64,000 nucleotides of DNA from Cycas panzhihuaensis (taxonomy: Eukaryota > Cycadophyta): the NCBI GenBank assembly GCA_023213395.1, contig CM041465.1:210373741-210437740 (forward strand), given 5' to 3'. Position numbers and translations under genes: made by a program. The notes beneath the pieces were generated by a model that was not told where the DNA came from, made no database searches, and saw nothing but the letters and a program-made list of their open reading frames with translations. Of this stretch, positions 43,739 to 54,100 are shown one piece after another. Position 1 is the stretch's first letter; each line of letters opens with the position of its first letter.

Positions 43739-44294
43739 TGTAGTATTCTAAAATATGGTAAAAAGTATACCATGTGACCATTCAAATTAAAGGTCTCTGA
43801 ATGACAATTCCAACGGTCTAGACGAAATTCAATTCCAACATCTCTATCAAAAGTTATGACTATTTAAAGTTTTCAACCTACCAGTTTTTGGAGAAGTTCT
43901 AGTTGACTTCCAGTATTAGTTTTGGACAGGGTTTTCCCCCTTTTCTGGCCGGCTTCTATTACTATCTTTTGGCCACCTATTTAAGGAGGATTTGTGGCCT
44001 CATTTTAGCGTCATCGGAAAACTCTTGGACTGCAGTATTTCGGCCCTTTTGGGAGCACTGTGGAGGGCACCTCACCTCGAAGAGGGATTCATCATTAACA
44101 ATAATTACAGAGTCATTTGGTAATCTTGTATCTATTTAGTTTATACTCATTTCATCCCACTTTATATTTGTATGCCATAAGTATTCAAGTGAATTTGTAT
44201 TATTGCTCTTTTGATTGAATTTTTTGCAAGTGCATTTGGTGGATATTGTCTATTTTTGTAAAATTTCTTAGAAGAATTATGTAAGATTGCTATG
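43739..44294 (+). repeat. Element H2 3' LTR (556 bp)
   Basis: It matches the 5' LTR closely. Its last two bases are TG instead of CA, judged from the perfect GATGG copy that follows. The TATA-like CTATTTAAGG lies near 43977. Confidence 0.93.
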
Positions 44295-44299
44295 GATGG

Positions 44300-44706
44300 T
44301 ATCCAGAGGCTAAGTCAATTTTAGTAAAGTATTTGGCTCCCTTGAGGTGATCCAATAAATCATCGATACAAGGAAGTGGATAACGATACTTAGCAGTGAC
44401 TTTGTTAAGAGCTCGATAGTCAATACATAAACGCCATTCTTTATCCTTTTTTGGGATTAGAATCGCAGGTGAACCACAAGGAAAACAATTGGATTGAATT
44501 TTACCTTCTTCAATTAGTTTAGCCAAATGGCATTCTAATTCAACATGAGTGAGAGGAGTTGTGTGATATGGAGCCTGATTTGGAAGTGGTGAACCTGGAA
44601 CAAGATCAATAATATGCTGCACAACACGTATAGGAGGTAGTCTTGTAGGTTTTGCAAAGACATCAGAGTACACATCTAAAAGAGATTTTATTGCTTTTGG
44701 AGGCAT
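44300..44706 (-). pseudogene. Element N reverse transcriptase N-terminal half
   Basis: From 44706 leftward a single open stretch of 136 codons: [20 protein letters not shown], then [60 protein letters not shown] and [11 protein letters not shown], where H2 interrupts it. These are the fingers and palm of a Ty3/gypsy RT. The continuation is at 41442. No stop falls in this part. Confidence 0.93.
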
Positions 44707-44733
44707 TTTTGTACAATTTTCCTTTTCCGCTTG

Positions 44734-46151
44734 TCAGATTATACAAAGTACCATCTGCTTAGAGACGTTGGCAAGTCTGAATGCAGGATTTCCTATGATG
44801 ATAGCTAAGGACGGAGAAGCACTATCCGTAGAAGTTAGTTTGTATGCTTTCCTCTTTCTATGCAGCATATAAATATTATGATAACCATCATACAATACTC
44901 GCCGGTCATGTTGATAAGGACGTCCTAGAAGAATGTCGCTGCAATCCATTGGAGTCACATCACAACCGACTGTATCCAAAAACGGCGAAATGGCAAAGGT
45001 AACATTACAAATTTTGTCGACCATTGTTGTATGACCATTGCTTGTTACCCACCCAAGGGTATAAGGCTTAGGGTGAGGCTTGGTCACCAACTGTAAGGAA
45101 CCAACTAATGCTTGTGAAACCAAGTTCTTCATACTTCCATTATCAATAATATACAGAACCAAGAGAACCTTAATTTGACAATTTTGAGTAAAAGGTCGTT
45201 CTCGCTGAGAAGCAAAATATTCAGTGGTCATTAGCACAAGATGTGGATCAAGAGCCTGCAGATTAGGGACGTCTATGACATCGGTGGATTCCATCGGCGC
45301 CTGAGGTTCGCCAATCAGAGTGTGAGATTTGTGTTGTACTCGACATTCAGCATCTGCATGACCTTAACATTTGTGAAAAGAACAATATTTTTTTGTATTG
45401 TCTTTTTGTGGTACAACAAATGTTTTCGAGGTCGAGCCAGATGCTGGAGCTGATCGTGGCTTTCGTCGTAATTTGTTTTCAATTTTGAGAATAAACTGAT
45501 AAGTGACTTCAAGTGTAGGAATTTGAAGAAGATCCATTTCTCGTTGCAAAGATGAAAAGAGTCCACCAATAAACTTTAATTTGAGAATGTGATCAGGATC
45601 AATGACTTCTAGCCGAATAGAGAGCTTGACGAACTCATCAATATATTGTTGAACTATTTGCCTTGCAACTTTCTGAAGATGAAGCCAACGTGTGGTAAGC
45701 TCATCAATGTATCCTAATGGATAGAATTTGCTACGAACGACATTTTTGAATTCTGCCCACAAGATGAGTGGCTTATCACAGGAGTAAGCCTGCCACCATG
45801 TTAAGCCCTGTTCGGCCATATGTACTTCGGCAACCGTTATTTTTTGTGCTTCTGTGAATTGTTGTGTCTTGAAGTACGCTTCTAGACTACGAAGCCATGT
45901 ATCTAGCTATCCACATTCATTGTCCCTTCAAAAAGTGAAATGCTAATTTTAGCATCCAATTTGAATGGACAGGGTTGGATTGGAATGGTTGTTGGAACGT
46001 TCTGTCGGTGTAGGATTTGTTGAACCATTATCATCATACTAGTGACTAAATTTTGTTAGAAGGTCTAGGCATCCTGACGTTGCTCACGAAGCTCTTGTGT
46101 TAAGAGTTCGGTGATGTCAAGGTGTGATTGGCCTTCTTGATCTAGAGACAT
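44734..46151 (-). pseudogene. Element N gag and protease
   Basis: The ATG at 46151 (MSLDQEGQSHLDITELLTQE) is just downstream of three leader repeats and opens the frame of the later Gag segments. The Gag core (45819-45364) is open for 151 codons: MAEQGLTWWQAYSCDKPLIL, WAEFKNVVRSKFYPLGYIDE, VARQIVQQYIDEFVKLSIRL. A zinc knuckle reads CSFHKC, stop, GHADAEC (about 45345-45380). Protease (45294-44734) has LVLMTTEYFASQRERPFTQN and YIIDNGSMKNLV (about 45130-45165), with DNG where DS/TG is usual, and CSDILLGRPYQHDRRVLYDG. A few stops lie in the first 100 codons. Confidence 0.9.
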
Positions 46152-46440
46152 GATGCGGGGTATGCCTGCCTATAAAAAGGGCTTATGGCAATATGCTCGA
46201 TTAAGTACAATTAAGAATTGTTACGGGGTTTGCTTGCCTAAAATGAGGGCTTATAACAATGTCCCCTAGATTAATTTTGAAGGATATATGTATCTTTGAG
46301 TAGGTAGTTTAAGGTACGCCTGCCTGTAAAGGGCTTATGGTCGTATACTCATAACTTCTGAAACCCACTCAATAAAGTTTTATAAATCAAACGGAGAATA
46401 TTCTAATTCTCATTTTTCCTAAGTATTGGAACCTTAGGGT
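46152..46440 (-). repeat. Triple 37-nt repeat in the element N leader
   Basis: Three related units in plus orientation at 46155-46193, 46222-46260 and 46311-46347. Each has a form of GGGGTATGCCTGCCTATAAA followed by GGGCTTATGG. They lie directly upstream of the gag ATG on the minus strand. Confidence 0.75.
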
Positions 46441-47173
46441 ATAAAATAAGTGCCACAAACAAATAGTCCGAAAGAAAGACGTTCGTCGAAAAATTTTTGC
46501 GGTCGATTAATGACTCATCAAATGACTCCGTGCCATTTTGTGAAGATGCTTTCAGTTGCACGACTCAGCGATGTGATGCTGACAATTGGTATCAACATAG
46601 TTGTCTGTTGGTTACAACCGGTTGTTCCAGTGCTTCTCGCTATTTTTTAAAATCCTTTGCACATTGATGACATCAATATCTAAGTTGTAGTGATCCCAAG
46701 CATCATGTTGGTCACCATCTTGAGGAGCCATACCCAAACCAATCACCATACGAGCAAGTTCAAAGTCATAGTCCAAAAATTTCTCTAGATCTATCACATC
46801 TACAGTGCGCAAAAGAGTTTTTTCGTGCAGACTTGAGAATGATCTTATCCAGCACAATGAAAATTGTGGATGCAATAAGCGCTTGTGCCATGTAGTTGAG
46901 ATTAGTCCTTGCCCAGGGGATGCCCTGTGCATCGATCAACGTCAGAATAGCAATTACAACACACGTGATTGCAACTGCTAGAAGGGAGATTCCACGTTCT
47001 CCAGTTGCATAACCCTCGTAGCAATGGTAACAGAATGTTCCTTCAGGTGTTCAATCTTTTTGGAAATCTAGCTTTCCGAAATGCTTGCGTGAAGATTTTT
47101 CTCGTCAACCTAACAAAAAATGAAACGAAAATAGATCACTTGACTATTGCTAAGGTCCCTAGAGACTGATCCT
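46441..47173 (-). other. Element N leader with possible captured exon sequence
   Basis: Read leftward from about 47130: a pyrimidine-rich stretch ending TTTTTTGTTAG, like a splice acceptor, then VDEKNLHASISES, one stop, ISKKIEHLKEHSVTIATRVM with QLENVES (coiled-coil-like). In another frame there follows ITCVVIAILTLIDAQGIPWA and LNYMAQALIASTIFIVLDKI (hydrophobic), then LRTVDVIDLEKFLDYDFELA and RILKNSEKHWNNRL with a stop at 46612-46614. I recognise no family. It is not a known part of Ty3 elements, so captured host cDNA or an element-specific extra gene are both possible. Confidence 0.5.
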
Positions 47174-47185
47174 GCTCTGATACCA
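47174..47185 (-). other. Element N primer binding site
   Basis: The plus strand reads GCTCTGATACCA, a perfect tRNA-Met site, with three bases between it and the LTR. Confidence 0.92.
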
Positions 47186-47188
47186 AAT

Positions 47189-47437
47189 TGATATGCATTT
47201 CATTAAAAACACTTTCAGACCTCAGCATGTATGGATGATTAGGTTAAGAAGAGGAAAGAAGAATGTCTCCTTTTTTCATATTTCTTAAAGAGATGACTTA
47301 GATATTTATACGAGCTTGAATTAGTTATACGTAGAGTACACGTGTCATATGTGTACCTAATCGCTAATTAGGTTTCTTAAGTATCTTTTAAAGGATACTT
47401 ATAGAGTATTAAGACTAAGACTATTTATGACATATCA
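47189..47437 (-). repeat. Element N 5' LTR (249 bp)
   Basis: It is nearly identical to 38726-38973 (TGATATGCATTTC to GACATATCA), with few differences visible by eye. Confidence 0.95.
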
Positions 47438-47442
47438 CGCTG

Positions 47443-48660
47443 GGAGTAATATACCCTTGTTGCAAGATTTCTTGGGAAATTCATTCAATTTCCTTTTTGA
47501 AATGGTACGAATGTTGATATGGTTGAATGTTCATTGGTGTGTCCCTTGGCCCTAATTCGATATTATGCTCATGTCCTTGGCTTAGCAATAACCCTTGGGA
47601 TGGCTCTTCAAAAGTTTCACTGTGTTGGTTGAGGAGATCTTATACCTCCTCCGAAACGTCTTCAATTGAAATTTTATAAGACATCATCAAATAAGAGGTT
47701 GGATTTTTCCTTAGTAATTTCTCCATTTGGTGCGATGTTACTAGTTGCGTTGGTAGTGTTAGTGGTGCCTATAACTTGTGACCCTTCTAGTAAAAAGTCA
47801 TAAAACATGTCATGTACTTTGTAACAATAGTCCTTAGGTTCTACAACCATTGAATACTAAGAACTATGTCAACTCCTCCTATTGGCATAGCGAACATGCT
47901 TGTACTGATGAAATAGTCTACTATTTGTAAGTGCACCTTATTACAAAATCCTCCGCAGGGCATACTCTTCCTGTTGGCGATTGTCACTTGAAACTATTTG
48001 AGTGGTTTAATTTGAAGATGGAGCCTAGTTGTGATAAGCCTATTGATGAAATTGTGTGTACTACCATTGTCCACATGAACTGAAATCTTTGTATTTGTTA
48101 TCGTCCCTTTGAAACAAAGTGTTTGTGGTGTGTTAACCTACAATGATATTTGCGCATTTTTGGCGTCAATTTCATTGAGTAATTCTTTGATCTTTGCTTC
48201 ATCATCGATTGGCAACAACTCTTCTACTGGATGCTTCGCGTTAGGAAGGTCTATGTCCTCATTATTGATCATAAACACCTTTTTGGCTAGCCATTTGTAG
48301 TCACAACTCCATTTCCCATTGCAATCAAAGCATGCCCCCCTCAGATGTTCGACCTTGGATAGTTTACTCCTGATTGGTCCACTTTCTTTGTCTTCTATAA
48401 GTGTGGACTTGACTTTCATCCCTGAGTGTTACCAATTTGGCTGGCCACTTTGACCTTGATACCTAAAATGTTCATTATGATGAACATAACTCTACTTAGA
48501 CTCCCTGTACTTAGTTTCGATATTCCTTGCTTCGAAGATGGCTTCTCTTAACCCTTATGCCATGTTATATATGATTCCAATAGTAGACTAGGCTCTCCTT
48601 CAGAGGTGATCAAGCTTTGCAGATTTTGAAACTACTTGGTGTAGGTCAGTACTAAACCAG
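47443..48660 (-). pseudogene. Element K gag end, zinc knuckle, protease and RT linker (copy 1)
   Basis: Read leftward: Gag C-terminal residues, zinc knuckle CFDCNGKWSCDYKW (about 48290-48335; the last His and Cys are lost), an acidic stretch with NNEDIDLPNAKHPVEELLPI, then the protease with VHVDNGSTHNFINRL (about 48020-48090) with DNG in place of DS/TG. A linker with IGGVDIVLSIQWL and KLLRKNPTSYLMMSYKISIE leads to the RT start QGYI(T)PS near 47450. It then joins K's RT at 38725 across N. Copy 2 at 48661-49722 repeats this segment. Confidence 0.85.
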
Positions 48661-49722
48661 TCTAAGTTGATATTGTTCTCACATCCTTGGCTTGATGATA
48701 ACCCTTGCGGTAGATCTTCAAAAACTTTACTGTGTTGGTTGAGGAGATCTTATACCTCCTCCAGAATGTTTTCAATTGAAATTTTATAACACATCATCAA
48801 ATAAGAGGTTGAGTTTTTCCTTAGTAATTTCTTCATCTGGTGCAATGTTACCAGTTATGTTGGTGGTGCCTACAACTTATACTTGTGTCCCTTTTAGAAA
48901 ATAGTCATATAACATGTCTTGTAGTTTGTAACAATATTCCCTAGGTTCTACAACCATTGAATACTAAGTACTACATTGATGACTCCTATTGGGATAGTGA
49001 ACATGCTTGTAATGACGAAATAGTCTGCTATTTGTGAGCGCACCTTATCGCAAAATCCTCCACAAGGCATATTCATTTCTTGTTGGCAATTGCAACTTAA
49101 AATTGTTTGAGCAGTTTTATTTGAAGACCAAGCTTAGTTTTCATAAATCTATTGATGAAATTGTGAGTACAACCATTATCCACACGAACTGAACTTTTGT
49201 GGTTTTTATCATCCCTTAGAAACAAAGTGTCTATGGTGTGCTAACCTCTCCTGTAATGGCCTGCAACAATATCAACACATTTTCAACGTCTGTCTCATCG
49301 AGTAATTCTTCAATCTCTGCTTCATCATTGATTGATAGTAGCTCTTCTACTGGATCCTCCATGTTAGGAAGGTCTATGTCCTCGTTGTTGATCATAAACA
49401 CCTTTTTGGCTATGCATTTGTGGCCATGACTCCATTTCCCATTGCAATCAAAGCATGTCCCCCTCCTTAGATGTTCGGCCTTGGATAATTTACTCCCAAC
49501 TAGTCTACTTTCCTTTTCTTCCGTAAGTGTAGGCTCAATTTTCGTGCTTGAGTAGTGCCAATTTGTCTAGTCGCTTTGACCTTGATACCTAAAATGTTTG
49601 TTATGACAAACATAACTCTACTTAAACTTCCTGAACTAAGCTACGATATTCCTTGCTTGGCAGATGGCTTTTCTTAAAGTCTCGATTCCTAATGTTTTTA
49701 GACAGCACTTAATAGTCCCCTT
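48661..49722 (-). pseudogene. Element K gag end, zinc knuckle and protease (copy 2, tandem duplicate)
   Basis: The sequence parallels 47560-48660 in the same orientation. The zinc knuckle is better preserved here (CFDCNGKWSHGHKC, about 49410-49452), and so are the acidic linker NNEDIDLPNMEDPVEELLSI and a protease with VRVDNGCTHNF (about 49165-49200). E interrupts the copy at 49722; its remaining part is at 55417-55530. Stops and shifts are frequent. The duplication unit is about 1.1 kb. Confidence 0.85.
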
Positions 49723-50110
49723 TGTTAGAAGTAATGTACATTCCCATTTCATTTCATTTAAGTTCATTTTAGGTTCATTAGAATAATTGCTCACATGGAA
49801 TATTCTATATGAGAATATTCTATATGAGAATATTCTAGAGAGAGAATATACTTGGTCAAAGTTCTAGAAGTCAAAGATACTCAAACATTTATGAGGTAAT
49901 TTGAGCACACCAAAATTCATGGGAGCGTTAGAAATTGTTGAACCACCTCCTATGGTTAGACTTAGTGTAAAGTTATAAATATGTAATTGTACCATTCATT
50001 GTTTTTTAATGAGAATTGGAGAGTTAAGTCTTGTTGACGTATCATCACTTCTTGCTTCATTCTACATGTGATTTATGTTGTAAGGCTAGCTTATATCCCT
50101 CATTCTGACA
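49723..50110 (+). repeat. Element E 5' LTR (388 bp)
   Basis: It spans TGTTAGAAGTAATG to CATTCTGACA. It has an extra 15-bp copy of a GAATATTCTATATGA unit and an 11-bp segment absent from the 3' LTR. TATA-like GTTATAAATATG lies near 49970-49982. Confidence 0.94.
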
Positions 50111-50122
50111 TGGTATCAGAGC
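50111..50122 (+). other. Element E primer binding site
   Basis: TGGTATCAGAGC(C) follows the LTR without any gap; all other elements here have two or three bases between. Confidence 0.94.
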
Positions 50123-51172
50123 CAGGTTCTGCCATGTGTGCTAGCATGCTCTAAAGACATAGGAGCCTCTAATCTGTCTTATGTCTAAGCATCTAATGCT
50201 GTCCAGAATTCCCTGATCTTGCAATGATTTTAGCACTTTTATCACAGTTTAATTAGTATGCATAAGGCTGTCCACCTTCTCTTTGAGAGTACATAGATGT
50301 TCTGTCACCTTCAAAGCTCTACAGATATCGTGTGGTGAAGAGCAGAGGGTGCACGGTGAATAGACGTGGGTATACGGACCTGCATTGAGGCGCACTACCA
50401 GACCTCGCCGTAATCAGGCCGCACGGAGGGTAAACTAAGGCAGACAGAGCCACACAGAAGGCGCACCAGGCCAAGCCATAACCAGGCCGCATAGAGACAG
50501 AGGAATGCCACTCGGTACTAGAGCCGCCGCTGACAGAAGGAGCCATCGCTGTTCGGAAGGAGTCGTTGCTGACGGAGAAAGTCGTCGGTGTTCAGAAGGA
50601 GCCGCTACCGCTCGAAGGACCGGAGTACGATAGCCAGAAGACTGACGGATGAGCCACTGCACAGAGGAGAACGGACTAACAGTCATCGCCGGAGAAAACA
50701 AACAGGAGAAAGCCATTGTTGGAAATAGACGGAAAGAAGTTACAATTAATCAAAAGAAGACTAATGTTTATAAGTTATAAACATTAGTATATCCTCTAAG
50801 AAATATTCCTTTTTTAATATTATAACTCCTTTATAAAGTTTCAAGAGAATCTTATTTTTTACTAAGTTGGAAGCTTTCAGGAGTCTTAATCATTATTAAG
50901 GATATTCTTTAATTACTAAGGAGGAATAAAATTGTTAAAATTTTTAGTGATCTTGAAGATTTGAAAGTGAATTTTTTTCACTCTAATGTATATTGTAGAG
51001 GTCAAGGTATATTCTTTTGAATATACTTATTTGTAAAACCTCTCTTTCCATCAAGCTTATCTTCCTCTTACAGCGTTACTCTTATTGTAATTTTAAAGAA
51101 TTCTTTAATTACCTTGCAGTCACTAAGAAAAATTAAATTCTCATACTTGCGGTAGTATAAGCATTTGTCATA
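50123..51172 (+). other. Element E leader with a GC-rich repeat block
   Basis: From about 50330 to 50710 the leader is much richer in G and C than its surroundings and contains four or five imperfect units of about 20 nt around CAGAAGGAGCC (50531-50625). The remainder (50740-51172) is AT-rich. I see no convincing gene; apparent frames on the minus strand in the GC-rich part reflect low stop-codon density. Confidence 0.7.
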
Positions 51173-54100
51173 ATGACCTCGGTCAACATTCGAGGATATA
51201 TATTGCCAAACTCACAAAAACTTGATGGCAAAAACTATGTAATTTGGAAATTTAAAATTTCCAACATTTTAGCCTTACAAAGGCTTATGGAGATTGTGGA
51301 AGAAAAAGATAAGAGACTTGAACAAAATCCAGTTGATGAGATCGAAGAGGCAACTTGTTTTGATAGAAATCAAAAAGCATTGAAAATTATTAATCTATCA
51401 GTTACTAATGAGTTGATCACTCATCTTCAAGGCAAGACACTTGCATCAGAAGCTTGGAAGACTCTTAAAGATTTGTTTGAAACAAAAAATGAAACAAGAG
51501 TCTTGTATTTAAGAAATCAACTTTATTTATAGAAAATGACAGGTAATGACTCTATCACTTCACACTTGCAAAAGCTGAAAGAAATTAAGGAACAACTTAT
51601 TGCAGTTGGTGAAGACATACAAGATAGAGAGCTTGTTAGCATAACCTTGAATAGCTTGCATGCAGGATTTCATATATTTGTGACAAGTATATGCCTAACA
51701 AGTAGACTATAACCTCTAACATTTGAGGAGTTAAGTGGTTTACTATTACAAGAGGAACAACAGATGGGTTTTTATAATGAAGGAGTAAGTAGCTCTATTG
51801 TACTTGCATCAAAATTCAAGAAAAAACCTGTGAATCATGTTCCAAAGCATCAACCTCAAGCAAGCAACAACAACACTCAAAAACTAAAAAGAGATGTTAC
51901 TTGCAAATATTGCAACAAGAAAGGACATCTTGAAATACAGTGTTCGAAAAAGAAGGTTGATATGAAGAAATCAACAACTGCTTTGTCAACAAAAGAAAAT
52001 GACAAAGTCTTTGTATTCAATGCTACAAACCAAAATTCATGTGAATGGTATGTGGATTCTGAAGCTTCAAAACATATCACTTATCAAAAAGAATGGTTTG
52101 AAGACTTAAAGGAGTGTAGCATTGTACTTGGAGACAATAGTCAACATCAAGTTGTTGGTTGTGGCACCATCTGCATTCGTCAACAAAATCATGGAACCTT
52201 TAAGGTTTCCAATGTCCTATTTGTACCCTCCTTCAAGCACAATCTATTATCTGTTAGTTGCATAACTAAACAAGATATCGAGGTAGAATTTGATAAGTCA
52301 AGGTGTTTGATGAAAAAAGACAATGTAATAGCTCAAGGTGTACATGAGAATGGAGTCTATAAATTCTCTGGCACTTATGAGCTTAGTCTTATGGCTAAAA
52401 ACTCAAATAACACTTTATGGCATGACCGATTTGGTCATTTGAATTATACCAGTCTTCAGCTTATGCATAGATTGAACATGGCAAATGATTTACCTTCAAT
52501 CAAGAAAACTGACAAAGTATGTGAAGTTTGTGCATTTGGAAAGCAACACAGGCAATCATTCTAGAAATCAAGGTGGTGAGCAAACGAGAAGTTGGAATTG
52601 GTACACTCTGACTTATGTGGACCAATTTCACCACAATCATATGGAGGAGCACAATATTTCATCACCTTTATTGATGATTTCACAAGAAAATGTTGGGTTT
52701 ATCTCATTAAAAATAAATGTGATGCTTTTGCAAAGTTTAGAGAATTCAAGGCTGAAGCTGAAAATCATTCCAATAGAAAGATAAAAATATTGAGAAGTGA
52801 CAATGCATTTAATATCTATCCATTGAATTCATCAATTTCTGCAAAAATTATGGGATACAACATCAACTTACAACGGCATACACTCCACAACAAAATGGTG
52901 TTGTAGAGCGAAAGAATCGTACTATTCTTGAAATGGGCACGATGTATGATGAAGGCAAGAAAAGTTCCTAAAGGACTTTGGGGAGAAGCTGTTAATACAA
53001 CTGTGTACTTGTTAAATATTAATCCTACAAAGGTAGTTAAAAACATAACTCCAGAAGAAGCTTGGACTAATGTAAAACCTTCTGCTGCACATCTTAAAAT
53101 ATTTGGATGTATTGCTTATGCACATGTGCCTAAAGAAAGAAGGCACAAACTTGATGACAAGAGTACAAAATGTATTCTTGTAGGTTACAACTCGATATCA
53201 AAAGCATATAGGCTTTGGAGTCTCACTAACAAGAAAATTGTCATAAGTAGAGATGTATTGTTTCAAGAAACAGAAGATGATGATCAGCTCATTGCACCTA
53301 TAGAAGAAGAATAAAAACATAAAGGAAAAGAAATTTGTGATAGTGATGAAAGTGATCATAGTGAAGCTTCCACTTCTTATATTTCTACTTCTACATCTTT
53401 TCCTAGTTCTTCAAAGAAATTGCCAAAATGGTATTTGCAAACCATTCAAGATTTTGGAGAAGTAAATTTAGATTCTGGAATTCAAACAAGAAGTAAAACT
53501 AATCTTGCTTTGATGGCAAATCTCTGAAGTGTTGAGGAGCCACAAACATTTCATGAAGCCAAAGATGCAACTCATTGGCAAAAAGCCATGAAAGAAGAAT
53601 ACAACTCTATCATGAAAAATGACACTTGGGATCTTGTCAAATTACCTCCAGGCAAAAAGGTAATTGGTCGCAGATGGTTGTATCGAGTCAAGTATCAATC
53701 TAATGGTGCCATAGAAAGATACAAAGCTCGACTTGTTGCAAAAGGCTACTCTCAAACTCCAGGAATTGATTATGAAGAGACTTTCGTATCTATGGAAAAG
53801 ATGACTACTATAAGGATGTTGATTTCTCTTGCAACTCAGTTCGGTTGGGAACTTCATCAAATGGATGTAAAAAATGCCTTCTTGAATGGCATTTTGAATG
53901 AAGAAGTCTATATGAAACAACCAAAAGGGTTTGAAAAAGGAGAAAATGATCAACTTTTGCAAGTTGAAGAAAGCTCTTTATGGGCTGAAACAGGTACCAA
54001 GGGTGTGGTACTCACGTATTGATGAATATTTTGTCTCACTTGGGTTCACAAGATGTGAATCTGATCATAGCTTGTATGTGTTGCATAAGGATGATGATAT

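Larger units (their letters stand above)
41443..44294 (+). mobile_element. Element H2: compact non-autonomous LTR element with a gag-like frame
   Basis: H2 is 2,852 bp and complete: LTRs of 559 and 556 bp, a priming site, a short leader, one frame of about 400 codons, a conserved 3' untranslated stretch, a purine tract and a perfect GATGG duplication. It has no protease, integrase or full RT. Its leader carries a 180-bp fragment of a Ty3 RT (42062-42240) like that of F. Its protein and 3' region match H1, although the two have different LTRs. It fits the TR-GAG class of non-autonomous LTR elements. Confidence 0.93.
41438..44299 (+). other. GATGG target-site duplication bracketing element H2
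   Basis: GATGG is at 41438-41442 and 44295-44299. Removing H2 and one copy restores N's RT reading SGYHQILFEAQDTW exactly in frame, which proves the boundaries. Confidence 0.96.
38726..47437 (-). mobile_element. Element N: Ty3/gypsy element without a visible chromodomain, interrupted by H2
   Basis: N has 248- and 249-bp LTRs with TGATATG/CATATCA tips, a tRNA-Met priming site, a leader of about 1 kb with repeats, gag, protease, RT, RNase H, integrase and a purine tract. Without H2 it is about 5.86 kb. It reads right to left. Its Gag and protease match J. No chromodomain motif like that of F, L, K or B is seen after the GPY region. Confidence 0.92.
38721..47442 (-). other. Degenerate target-site duplication of element N (CACAG / CGCTG)
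   Basis: CACAG at 38721-38725 and CGCTG at 47438-47442 flank N's LTRs, with three of five bases equal. K's RT resumes on the right, and the junction matches the corresponding L sequence, so N did insert here. Confidence 0.65.

Noticed and set aside
46155-46347. Spaced direct repeats as a possible CRISPR-like array
   Set aside because: Only three imperfect units with unequal spacing inside a plant retrotransposon leader; no cas context and the wrong kind of genome.
46450-46650. Plus-strand open frame of 66 codons
   Set aside because: It lies opposite the minus-strand open stretch in N's leader, has no recognisable motif and no context on the plus strand.
50319-50716. Overlapping minus-strand frames in the leader of E
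   Set aside because: The region is GC-rich, so stops are rare in all frames; the frames overlap each other and run against the element's own direction.
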